IMG/VR virus record: IMGVR_UViG_3300007539_000284 | Span: 1-20,937 of that record | Source: a virus | Reading direction: 5' to 3' (one strand) | Length of the DNA: 20,937 nt | Shown here: positions 9,931 to 16,919 of the stretch, piece after piece | How the letters are laid out: each line of letters starts with the position of its first letter | Numbering within the stretch: position 1 is the first letter of the stretch | The notes under the pieces: model-generated | Told to the model about the DNA's origin: nothing | What the model saw: the letters and a program-made list of their open reading frames with translations, nothing else | The model's database searches: none | Translations under genes and position numbers: made by a program

Positions 9931-10214
9931 TACTTATCACCCTGGATCATGCTAAATATATCTTCCTTGTCCTCGTCAGATAGCCCAACATCTTTAGATT
10001 GGTTTTTCTGGATTAGGCCAGCTATCTTTACAAGCTGTTCATTTGATCTCTGTAGCGTCTCAACATACTTCGATGCGGTTAAACCCACTTCTCTGTGTCT
10101 AGACTCGTCCTTGCTCAAATAACGTACAACATCATCGAGCAAGTCTCTTGTTATCTTTCTGTCGTCTTCGATATTTGATATAGCTTTTTCTAAGTAGTGA
10201 TCTAGCTTTTTCAA
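9930..10214 (-). CDS. Small helical protein coupled to the sigma factor gene (unknown function)
   Basis: The open frame can begin at GTG 10232, but the better start is TTG at 10214: it has GAGGGG 5 bases upstream and overlaps the TGA of the gp55-like gene as TTGA. That gives 94 residues, starting (M)KKLDHYLEKAISNIEDDRK. The protein is almost entirely helical with heptad-like spacing over residues 5-70, and is strongly charged. The C-terminus, GLSDEDKEDIFSMIQGDK, is acidic with a short hydrophobic cluster. I do not recognise the family. Its place directly behind the late sigma factor suggests a partner in late transcription or a baseplate/assembly helper, but neither is shown by the sequence. 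Confidence 0.8.
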   Translation of the reverse strand: MKKLDHYLEKAISNIEDDRKITRDLLDDVVRYLSKDESRHREVGLTASKYVETLQRSNEQLVKIAGLIQKNQSKDVGLSDEDKEDIFSMIQGDK

Positions 10215-10906
10215 ATTTGCCCCTCGTCCCACCTGTGCCTAAAGACTTTATACTTTGTTCTTAATTTGTTAAGGTTGTTAACAACTTGCTTAGTGTTTAG
10301 GCCCGTGAGTTCTCTAATATATAAATAAATAGCCTTTTTGTTAAAAATTAGATTAGGATTATCTTTATCTTCCAGTAAAATCTTAATTGCTTGAAGGACC
10401 TTTCTTTCGCTGTCCTTGAGTCTGGTGTCCTCCCAGACTCTTATTTCTTCCCATAGTAGGTTCCAAAATTCTTCTTTTTGCCTTTCCTCATCGTACTTGA
10501 TAGTAGTTGATGCAAACTGCAATTGGTTTTCTGCTGTGAGGTCTTCAAGGTCAATTTGTCTCTTAGATTCTTTATTGGTCTTCTTGACTTTATGGATAAA
10601 CCAGTTCTTGGTAATGACGCTAAAATAAGAAAAAGCTTTAGACCCCTTTGCAGGATCATACTTGCCTAATATGGTAGTAAGATATATTTTACACTCGTCT
10701 CTGAGATCGTCTATATTTGGAAGAGACGTAAACTTGTATGTGAATACAATTTTATCAACCATCTCGTTAAAAGCTGGCTGTATAAAAGTACGGTACAATA
10801 GGGCTCTTTCTCTAGAGTCTGTTGTATTGTTATAAGCTATGATTGCATTTTCATGCTCTTTTGTAAAATATAAATTTTTTGTACGCTTACGCCTCTTCCT
10901 CGCCAT
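10211..10906 (-). CDS. 55: RNA polymerase sigma factor for late transcription, gp55-like
   Basis: A 231-residue protein with the gp55 pattern: basic N-terminus, then QPAFNEMVDKIVFTYKFTSLP, a stretch matching sigma region 2 (NIDDLRDECKIYLTTILGKYDP) and KAFSYFSVITKNWFIHKVKK, which recalls the -10 recognition helix of region 2.3-2.4. Gp55 replaces the host sigma factor on RNA polymerase and recognises TATAAATA late promoters in T4. T4 gp55 is 185 residues; this one is longer, with a C-terminal extension (about 150-231) rich in Lys and Asn. The C-terminus does not show the short hydrophobic clamp-binding tail of T4 gp55. GGAGGAG lies 5 bases before ATG 10906. The gene overlaps its upstream neighbour by 20 bases. 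Assignment is confident at family level. Confidence 0.9.
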   Translation of the reverse strand: MARKRRKRTKNLYFTKEHENAIIAYNNTTDSRERALLYRTFIQPAFNEMVDKIVFTYKFTSLPNIDDLRDECKIYLTTILGKYDPAKGSKAFSYFSVITKNWFIHKVKKTNKESKRQIDLEDLTAENQLQFASTTIKYDEERQKEEFWNLLWEEIRVWEDTRLKDSERKVLQAIKILLEDKDNPNLIFNKKAIYLYIRELTGLNTKQVVNNLNKLRTKYKVFRHRWDEGQI

Positions 10907-11201
10907 CTGACTCCTCCTGTGTTTCTTCTTCTATAGGTTCTGTCAGGAGGAAGATCTCTTCGTACTGCTCTAGTACCTGTTTAAGAGCGTTAGCATGCTC
11001 TAGAAGGTTCCCAAGTGTCTGATCACCATAGAACCTCTCTAGCTCATACACAGCCTGTAGGTGGTTTGCAAAATCGTCCACAAGCTCATACAGAGAGCCA
11101 AGATTTTCAGATAGGTATAGAAGATTGCTTAAAGTATTCCTAGTGTACCAAAATAATAGTATATTTATTATCAGAGATAACGCCAATATTGCTTCAATCA
11201 T
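10887..11201 (-). CDS. Membrane-anchored acidic protein (104 aa), unknown function
   Basis: Residues 3-20 (EAILALSLIINILLFWYT) form one hydrophobic span right at the N-terminus, without a signal-peptidase site that I can see, so a signal anchor is likely. The rest, about 80 residues, is helical with regular leucines and should lie in the cytoplasm or periplasm. The last 18 residues are almost all Glu, Asp and Ser. AGGAGT precedes ATG 11201 by 4 bases, and the gene overlaps the zinc-ribbon gene by 8 bases and the gp55 gene by 20. Its place next to the late sigma factor is the only functional hint. I do not recognise a named family. Confidence 0.85.
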   Translation of the reverse strand: MIEAILALSLIINILLFWYTRNTLSNLLYLSENLGSLYELVDDFANHLQAVYELERFYGDQTLGNLLEHANALKQVLEQYEEIFLLTEPIEEETQEESDGEEEA

Positions 11202-11436
11202 GGTACTCCTCGGTTAATCTTCTTTTTTCTTCTCTTACTTCTCTCTTTGTCTCTTCAATGTGCTCTTTGACAAGTGCCCCTGCCTTGTTAGGGTTTGCAG
11301 AAGCAAAGAAAGAACTAGGCTTTCTAGTTATTTCAGATGCTCCACATACAGTGCATCGCTCTATGGTTTCAAACATAGAGTGATATACTTCAAAATCATT
11401 CCCGCATTCAGAACAACTATAATTATACTTCGGCAT
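11194..11436 (-). CDS. FmdB-type zinc ribbon protein
   Basis: Starting at ATG 11436 the protein has 80 residues. Two CxxC pairs, C8-C11 and C28-C31 (YSCSECGNDFEVYHSMFE, then ERCTVCG), separated by 16 residues, match the FmdB/CxxC_CxxC_SSSS zinc ribbon family. The following EITRKPSSFFA segment also fits. The C-terminal 35 residues are a charged helix (VKEHIEETKREVREEKRRL). FmdB-like proteins are thought to be small regulators; their biochemical role is not settled. The codons before the ATG are TTG and GTG, so a start up to 6 bases earlier is possible. The gene overlaps the upstream 66-residue gene by 14 bases. Close linkage with a sigma factor makes a transcription or polymerase-binding role plausible, as an inference. 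Confidence 0.87.
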   Translation of the reverse strand: MPKYNYSCSECGNDFEVYHSMFETIERCTVCGASEITRKPSSFFASANPNKAGALVKEHIEETKREVREEKRRLTEEYHD

Positions 11437-11623
11437 CACCAAAGTCCTGATTTAATTTGACTGTTGGTGGATTCATAACCATCAAGCCAGTCTCACTAAG
11501 CCGGAACTTGAAACCCTTTAGGACGGGTACTATATCAGATTGCTCTAGAAGGGACTTCTGTAGAGCCATCATTAAGGCACCCATAGCCTGGTCGCTAAGG
11601 TGCATGTTCTTATCTTCACTCAT
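11423..11623 (-). CDS. Small conserved-looking protein (66 aa), unknown function
   Basis: ATG 11623 shares its A with the TAA of the glycosyltransferase before it (TAATG). The first 40 residues, including LSDQAMGALMMALQKSLLEQ, form a likely amphipathic helix, followed by FKFRLSETGLMVMNPPTV, two short strands ending in a proline-rich loop. This layout looks like a compact folded domain rather than a chance frame. I have the impression that similar short proteins occur near gp55 in T4-like marine phages, but I cannot name a family. No function is proposed. Confidence 0.8.
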   Translation of the reverse strand: MSEDKNMHLSDQAMGALMMALQKSLLEQSDIVPVLKGFKFRLSETGLMVMNPPTVKLNQDFGDAEV

Positions 11624-12336
11624 TATTCTTCTCCTTCATCATCAAAATTATCAATAAATTCTTGGAGCTTTTCAGCATCCCTTACTCTCTCAGAACGCAA
11701 AGAGCGGTAAAGCTCATCTACGTTATCGTTTCTATGACGTATCAATCTGTCTCTATGTGTTTCATCAATCTCGCTCTTATTAACAACAAAGTGCATATGT
11801 TCTGTTATAATAGGAACATAGAAATGCCTCATAATCATGTCAGACACCTCGTTTAGCCATGTATCGTTATAATCACTTGAAAAATAAGGAGGCACAAAGT
11901 AGCCAACTGTATCAGTCCAGTTCTTGTGAATAAAACCATGCGTACCAAATCCTGGGAAGGGGTGATAGAGGTCGTTACCATGAACAAACATAATATGGTC
12001 TTCGTATTGGTTAAACTTATTCACAACTTGCGTGTCCCACCCCTGAGTTCTCATTATGATATCGTCCCCGCAGTGAAAATAAATTTCTCCCTTGGCAACC
12101 TTCCAACACTCATTCCACATCTGACTTAGTACGATTCTTTCTCCGGAAACGTAGCTTATGTTTTCATACTTGCTATCCAGCAGATCGAACATAGATACTG
12201 ATTGCTCATCATCACTATCTATGTAAAAAATTAGTTCAATCTGTTGGGGGTTATCAGCAGTATCATACAGTGAGCTACAAAGCTTGTGCATATTTTGTGG
12301 TCTTTTTCTTGTTGGACATAGCACAGAAATCTTCAT
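11623..12336 (-). CDS. GT-A glycosyltransferase, GT2-like
   Basis: A protein of 237 residues. The N-terminus MKISVLCPTRKRPQNM is the first strand and loop of GT2 enzymes, which bind the nucleotide of a UDP- or GDP-sugar. ELIFYIDSDDEQ follows as the next strand, and EIYFHCGDDIIM (D91, D92) sits where the DxD metal-binding motif is expected. HGNDLYHPFPGFGTHGFIH and residues 150-180 would form the acceptor side. It starts 2 bases after the stop of the dehydrogenase gene. The donor sugar and the acceptor cannot be told from sequence. Being last in the cassette, it may add a sugar to a product of the GT4-like enzymes. Confidence 0.85.
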   Translation of the reverse strand: MKISVLCPTRKRPQNMHKLCSSLYDTADNPQQIELIFYIDSDDEQSVSMFDLLDSKYENISYVSGERIVLSQMWNECWKVAKGEIYFHCGDDIIMRTQGWDTQVVNKFNQYEDHIMFVHGNDLYHPFPGFGTHGFIHKNWTDTVGYFVPPYFSSDYNDTWLNEVSDMIMRHFYVPIITEHMHFVVNKSEIDETHRDRLIRHRNDNVDELYRSLRSERVRDAEKLQEFIDNFDDEGEE

Positions 12337-12338
12337 AA

Positions 12339-13583
12339 CTAGCCCCTTCCTACTGCGATATACGTAACATCTGGAGCGCTAGGAATGTCCATACCCCAAG
12401 GATCAATCACCACTGAATTCGGAGGGAATACGTAGTCCTTAAAAACATCATGATTCGTGCCTATAAAGAATACGGCTGGGCTCTGTAGTGGCGGGTTTCC
12501 AGAGTCAACCCAGGGATCATACATCTCTACAGGGAAGCGGCCTTCTGTTAAGATGTTCTTGAGCAGAATTGAGGGGCTACCTACAGTTAGGTTTGTCTCT
12601 TTCTTGAAGCACTTCCCTAGAATTACTATTGGAAGATCAGTTCTGCCGTGAGCATCGATTACAAGCTCAGCCAACCAATCTGTTTGTCTTTCGCGACAAA
12701 TCATCAAGTTCTCATACCAATCGTAAGAAAGATCAATCTCCCTAGCTAGCCAACTAAGAGCAATGTTGTCTCTTGGGTGGCAGCCACCGCCATCACCCAT
12801 CCCGCCTAGGAGGTACTTTGTGCTAATCAGCCTCTCGTTTGCCATGAAAAGACCTCTCATGACGTTATCACAGTTGATGTTGTCCATCTTATGCGATACT
12901 TCCATAATGGTATTGGCAAGACAAATCTTCATAGTAATGTACGTGTTGTAAGAAACCTTTATCATCTCAGCTTCTTCTATTGTACACTTATACACTGGCC
13001 TGTCATGAATTGTAGAATAAAACTTTGAAGCTGTCTCGTATGCCTTTTCGTCATCCATGCCGAAAAGGACGAACTCTGGACTGGTAAAATCCTTGATTGT
13101 TGTACCCATTGCGATAAAGAATGGATTATAACAAAGCTTGACATGCTTGCTTAGAAGTGGTTTTATCTCTCTTCTTATCGTACCAGGAAGAACAGTAGAG
13201 ATAATAACTACAATCTTGTCCTGCCCTTGGCGTTCTATCTCTTCAGACAGAGTTCTGATACCAGACTTTAGCCATTCATAATCAAAGTCCACCCGCTCCT
13301 CTGGGAGTCTGGTTACACCCTCATACTTTGGGTTGTGCGGCGTCTGGATTGGAACAAATATGATTTCCGAGTTTCTTACCAACTCTGGGACATCGGACCA
13401 TTGTATATTGTGGTTGTCCAGTAGCTCTTGCGCTCCCTCTTCTCTATAGGGAAGAGCTTTGGTATCAAGTATGTTTTTTACCTCTTCACTTATGTCAAAT
13501 CCATAAATTGTATGCCCTGCTCTTTCAGCAGCCAGAGCACATGGCAGGCCAAGCTTACCAAGGCCCATAAATCCAATATTCAT
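12339..13583 (-). CDS. UDP-glucose/GDP-mannose dehydrogenase family enzyme
   Basis: A 414-residue protein, the usual length for this family. The N-terminal NAD-binding Rossmann motif GLGKLG is at 7-12, with D30 at the end of the second strand. ISTVLPGT at 129-135 is the conserved central loop. The catalytic block GGGCHPRDNIAL has its cysteine at 268 and aspartate at 272; K209 and N213 in MIKVSYNTY match the family's active-site Lys and Asn. The C-terminal UDP-binding domain has GKCFKKETNLTVGSPS. Such enzymes oxidise C6 of a nucleotide sugar twice, giving a uronic acid donor. The family usually has GxAFKxxTxDxRxSP here; NLTVGSP departs from it, so the substrate may differ. AGGAGA precedes ATG 13583. 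It probably supplies a sugar for the neighbouring transferases. Confidence 0.92.
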   Translation of the reverse strand: MNIGFMGLGKLGLPCALAAERAGHTIYGFDISEEVKNILDTKALPYREEGAQELLDNHNIQWSDVPELVRNSEIIFVPIQTPHNPKYEGVTRLPEERVDFDYEWLKSGIRTLSEEIERQGQDKIVVIISTVLPGTIRREIKPLLSKHVKLCYNPFFIAMGTTIKDFTSPEFVLFGMDDEKAYETASKFYSTIHDRPVYKCTIEEAEMIKVSYNTYITMKICLANTIMEVSHKMDNINCDNVMRGLFMANERLISTKYLLGGMGDGGGCHPRDNIALSWLAREIDLSYDWYENLMICRERQTDWLAELVIDAHGRTDLPIVILGKCFKKETNLTVGSPSILLKNILTEGRFPVEMYDPWVDSGNPPLQSPAVFFIGTNHDVFKDYVFPPNSVVIDPWGMDIPSAPDVTYIAVGRG

Positions 13584-13591
13584 AAAATCTC

Positions 13592-14431
13592 CTAGTTATC
13601 TAAATAAGATAAAGTATTTTTTACTATTTCTTCTTGCTTATAACGCATATAGTCAATTAAGTCAAGACCTTTTTTCGAAAACCACTCTTCATGGATAGCT
13701 CCTATATTATTTGTGGTCTTTGTACCCATCCCCATCATCCTAGCCTCTACGACGACCCTAGACAGCGTCTCAGGGGTCCCAGGAAAGAAGACTAGTGTAG
13801 AGCGAGCGCCAAGCTCCCTAAGGAACGTAGAGGGCTCTAAAGGTGGTATCACATCATATTCCAAACCAAGAGTTCTACAATAGTCAATAGCTCTCGCAGT
13901 ATTCTTGTGCTTAGTATTCGACATTATTACTGCATGTCTGTTTTGTCTTTGCGGATTTCTGCAGATTTCCTCTAAGATAGACAAATGGTCATCGGACCAC
14001 AGATTACCGCCTAAACTTACAATATTATCTAGTTCAAGATTTTTTCTTGCTATGCTTGCATGAAACTGGCTCTGGCACAGAACGGCCTTCGCATTTGCAT
14101 AAAATTGTCTATTGATAATATGTTCTTTAGGGGCATGGTACTCTGGGTAAATGCCTGGGTTCCTACCAGGGAGATACTTGTGATCGTGCTCATAAATGAT
14201 ATAGTTTCTATTTTGTAGATCTTTTTTGTTTTCTTCAGAGAGATTAACAAAATTTGAAACAATAATGTTCTCATTGTATAGCAAATCCATGTGTGTAACG
14301 AGGTGGCTATTAAATCTACGAACAGTGTGGCCACGCTTATAAAGCTTCTCTATCAAAACTTTGTTATTTAACTCTCCCCCTCCAGGCACCTGGTCTGCAA
14401 AGAAGTCCGCTATGAATAGTATATTACTCAT
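13592..14431 (-). CDS. GT-B glycosyltransferase, short GT4-like
   Basis: The frame extends upstream to 14608, but ATG 14431 begins MSNILFIADFFADQVPGGGELN, the N-terminal strand and glycine loop of GT4 enzymes, and leaves only an 8-base overlap with the preceding gene. The extra 59 residues would be a basic, arginine-rich out-of-place leader. The 279-residue product is short for a GT-B enzyme (usual 350-400). The C-terminal donor-site motif is visible as FPGTPETLSRVVVEARMMGM, with E221 and E229 spaced as the family's E-x7-E. HDHKYLPGRNPG is a plausible acceptor loop. Donor and acceptor are unknown. It lies in the same run as the two other GT4-like genes. Confidence 0.82.
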   Translation of the reverse strand: MSNILFIADFFADQVPGGGELNNKVLIEKLYKRGHTVRRFNSHLVTHMDLLYNENIIVSNFVNLSEENKKDLQNRNYIIYEHDHKYLPGRNPGIYPEYHAPKEHIINRQFYANAKAVLCQSQFHASIARKNLELDNIVSLGGNLWSDDHLSILEEICRNPQRQNRHAVIMSNTKHKNTARAIDYCRTLGLEYDVIPPLEPSTFLRELGARSTLVFFPGTPETLSRVVVEARMMGMGTKTTNNIGAIHEEWFSKKGLDLIDYMRYKQEEIVKNTLSYLDN

Positions 14432-15659
14432 TGACAACAACTTGTGGGGGCACAAATTCAGGCATTGCAACAGAATCCGCAAAAAGCTTATGCTGCTTGT
14501 CAGAATCAAACTGCTGTAGAATCCACCTCTGTAGCTCCTTCGCTTTCTTCTTCCATTTGGCCCAACTCTTTCTAGTCTGTCGTAAGCGCATCTTGTAATG
14601 TCCCTCATGTGGGTAACACCACATACTGTCTCTCTGGACTACCCCGTCCCATACGGCTGCTTCGTGAACAGGCGCTATGTCGTAGTTTACATCAGCAAAC
14701 ATGGCCTTTCTCTTGCCATTGGGATATGTAATGTACAAGAAGTCGCACTGCCCAGACCAAGAAGGGGCAATAACGGGAAGTCCGTGTCGTGCTGCGTCGA
14801 ACATAGGCAGGCCAAAGCCCTCACCATGACTAAGGTTAATCAGAGCCTTGATTTGCTTATGGACGTAGACAGACTGCATCTGGTCCTCGGAAAGGTCTCC
14901 GTGAATAAGGTAAACTTTACACTTTGCCCCTTCTGGCCTGCATGCGTTTAATAGCTTAGACAGGTTATTGCTAACGTGCTCTCTATCCATAATAGAGTTG
15001 TTCTTTTGGGATGTTTTTATAATCAGCCCAACTTCTTGATCCCAGTTCTCTTCTACCCACCACTTGATTGCGTTCTCAATATTCTTTCTGGGCCCCCATT
15101 GAGAGACAAGAAGATAGTTGAAGTCATAATCTAACTCGATACCTAGGTCTGCATGCTCAACAGTCTTAACAGGGTAGTGGACAATCTCAATTGGAGTCTC
15201 GCACTTTAGTGTCATTGGTTGTTGAGTCATTTTATTGATGCCCTGATAGGACGTATTTTCAAAGACGCTCTTAGCGTGCTCAGATATAGTAATGACCTTG
15301 TCCATTTGATTTGCTTTCTCAAGCCAAATAGGGGCAACCTTGGTTGTTTCAATGCCAGCAGTTACACCAACATTATAAGGTGCTAGTCTCTCCCATTCAT
15401 TAGGGATGGAGACTTGTATTGACATGTCAAACTGACCACCGGATTGCACGTACTGATGAGTTTTCATGACAAGAGAATCCATCCATCGGCGCTCCTCAGT
15501 GTTCTCTGAAAGCCATCCCGTTTGGCCCCAATTCAGAGCTATGAGATATACGTCAAACTGTTCTGGCTGTCCCCTTAGGGCTCTAAGCAAAAATCTTGTG
15601 TGCTCGCCGTAGCCTGACTGCGTTAGTGCTGGTCCTCTAACTAAAACTTTCTTAATCAT
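14424..15659 (-). CDS. GT-B glycosyltransferase, GT4-like (second of the cassette)
   Basis: A 411-residue protein. N-terminal GPALTQSGYGEHTRFLLRAL fits the GT4 acceptor-side loop. VSQWGPRKNIENAI at 185-198 is the usual inter-domain start of the donor domain, and INLSHGEGFGLPMFDAARHGLPVIAP holds the donor motif with E280 and D288 (E-x7-D, slightly off the common E-x7-E). Residues 364-395 are very basic and aromatic (KMRLRQTRKSWAKWKKKAKE), which could bind nucleic acid or an acidic polymer. The ATG overlaps the TGA of the preceding transferase as ATGA, so the two are probably coupled. The sugar and target are not known. Confidence 0.88.
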   Translation of the reverse strand: MIKKVLVRGPALTQSGYGEHTRFLLRALRGQPEQFDVYLIALNWGQTGWLSENTEERRWMDSLVMKTHQYVQSGGQFDMSIQVSIPNEWERLAPYNVGVTAGIETTKVAPIWLEKANQMDKVITISEHAKSVFENTSYQGINKMTQQPMTLKCETPIEIVHYPVKTVEHADLGIELDYDFNYLLVSQWGPRKNIENAIKWWVEENWDQEVGLIIKTSQKNNSIMDREHVSNNLSKLLNACRPEGAKCKVYLIHGDLSEDQMQSVYVHKQIKALINLSHGEGFGLPMFDAARHGLPVIAPSWSGQCDFLYITYPNGKRKAMFADVNYDIAPVHEAAVWDGVVQRDSMWCYPHEGHYKMRLRQTRKSWAKWKKKAKELQRWILQQFDSDKQHKLFADSVAMPEFVPPQVVVNE

Positions 15660-16912
15660 ACTATCTCCCTAAAGTCCCAAGATTTATACCCTTCGCGCTC
15701 TTCCCAAGAGCCATGCTGCTCATATGCCTCTAGCATAATATCAACCCAGCCCTGACAATACTTCTCAAAACTGTAGTTTTTCTCTACGTGCTCCCTTCCC
15801 TTGAGCCCAAGCTGCTTTCTTTCAGAGCTTGACATCTCGTAGATACGGTCTAGGGCAACATGGAAGTCCTCCTTACTAATCCTGTCTTCGTAGATGTATG
15901 GAACTTGCTGGGAGCCGATGACTGCCTTAGAGGCAGGCTGTATGCCTACGCCGAACCAGTCCTCCCCATCTGTCACCTGCTCCTGCAGCCCTCCTGTCAT
16001 GTTGACAATGATTGGAGTCCCGCAAGAAAGAGACTCAAGTGTTGCTAGTCCAAACCCCTCAGCGTCTGAAATATTTATAGTACAGTCAACCATGTTATAC
16101 ATACTGGCTAAGATTTCTGGTGGGACTTTCTTATTTGACAATAGGATTGTACCGTCGTTGCCAAGACGCTCTATAAGGTGCTCTAGGGGTTGTCCATGGA
16201 CATCATGCGGGTCTGTATGCATGATGAGGCACACCTTGTCTCTACCAACCTTCTCGGCCCACTCGTTGAACCAGAAAACAAGAGAACCACTCTGCTTTCT
16301 TCTTGCGTTCCTATTGTTCCAGAAAAACACTACCTTATCTTTATTGCCCTGTAGGTTCTTTTCCCTCATGGAGTCTATCTCCTCCTGAGAAACTGGCTTA
16401 AATATAGCAGGATCAACCGCATGGGGGTGGTAAATGTTCGCCACTTCTGGCGCAGCTTCCGATACAATTTCATGTGTAACCTTTGAAATGGAGACAATTA
16501 AGTCGTTTGATAAATAAAATGGCCTATTGAAAAAGGGTGCTGGATGATTGTCCCACACATGGTAATAAACCATAGGCATGATGGGGCGCACCTCATTCTC
16601 AATAAACCATAGCCACTCGTAAAATCGTGGGTCAGTCATAAACCATAGGATATCTGGCTTCTCATTCCTGATGATTGACCTGATCTTTTGGGCATCACCA
16701 TAGCCGTCAATCGGTATGACCGTCCAATCTTCTTCATATGGCGCTATCTTCTGTGGAGTGTAGTCTTTATGCTTTACCGCTCCTCCAAGACATATAAACT
16801 GAAACTTGCCAGTCTTCAGAAGTGCCTCAATAAAATATTTTGTTTGAGTGCCAACTCCGGAAGGTGACATAGGATGATCCGATAAAGTTAGGATCTTAAT
16901 TTTCTTTGTCAT
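15656..16912 (-). CDS. GT-B glycosyltransferase, GT4-like (first of the cassette)
   Basis: A 418-residue protein with an ordinary GT4 layout. The N-terminal strand KIKILTLSDHPMSPSGVGTQTKYF has the glycine-rich loop; the mid-protein FFWNNRNARRKQ stands at the start of the donor domain; NISDAEGFGLATLESLSCGTP carries E285 and E293 in the E-x7-E donor motif; and TGGLQEQV follows. The start ATG 16912 is preceded by TGAGGTTT, in which the stop codon of the nuclease gene forms part of the ribosome-binding site. It opens the run of five sugar genes. Donor and acceptor are unknown. Confidence 0.9.
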   Translation of the reverse strand: MTKKIKILTLSDHPMSPSGVGTQTKYFIEALLKTGKFQFICLGGAVKHKDYTPQKIAPYEEDWTVIPIDGYGDAQKIRSIIRNEKPDILWFMTDPRFYEWLWFIENEVRPIMPMVYYHVWDNHPAPFFNRPFYLSNDLIVSISKVTHEIVSEAAPEVANIYHPHAVDPAIFKPVSQEEIDSMREKNLQGNKDKVVFFWNNRNARRKQSGSLVFWFNEWAEKVGRDKVCLIMHTDPHDVHGQPLEHLIERLGNDGTILLSNKKVPPEILASMYNMVDCTINISDAEGFGLATLESLSCGTPIIVNMTGGLQEQVTDGEDWFGVGIQPASKAVIGSQQVPYIYEDRISKEDFHVALDRIYEMSSSERKQLGLKGREHVEKNYSFEKYCQGWVDIMLEAYEQHGSWEEREGYKSWDFREIV

Positions 16913-16919
16913 CTAAACC

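Noticed and set aside
10320-10327. TATAAATA on the plus strand as a late promoter
   Set aside because: It lies inside the gp55 gene and points against every gene in the window, so it is most likely chance.
14432-14608. Longer start for the short GT4-like gene
   Set aside because: The extra 59 residues lie inside the upstream transferase gene in another frame, are arginine-rich and precede the normal GT4 N-terminal strand, so ATG 14431 is preferred.
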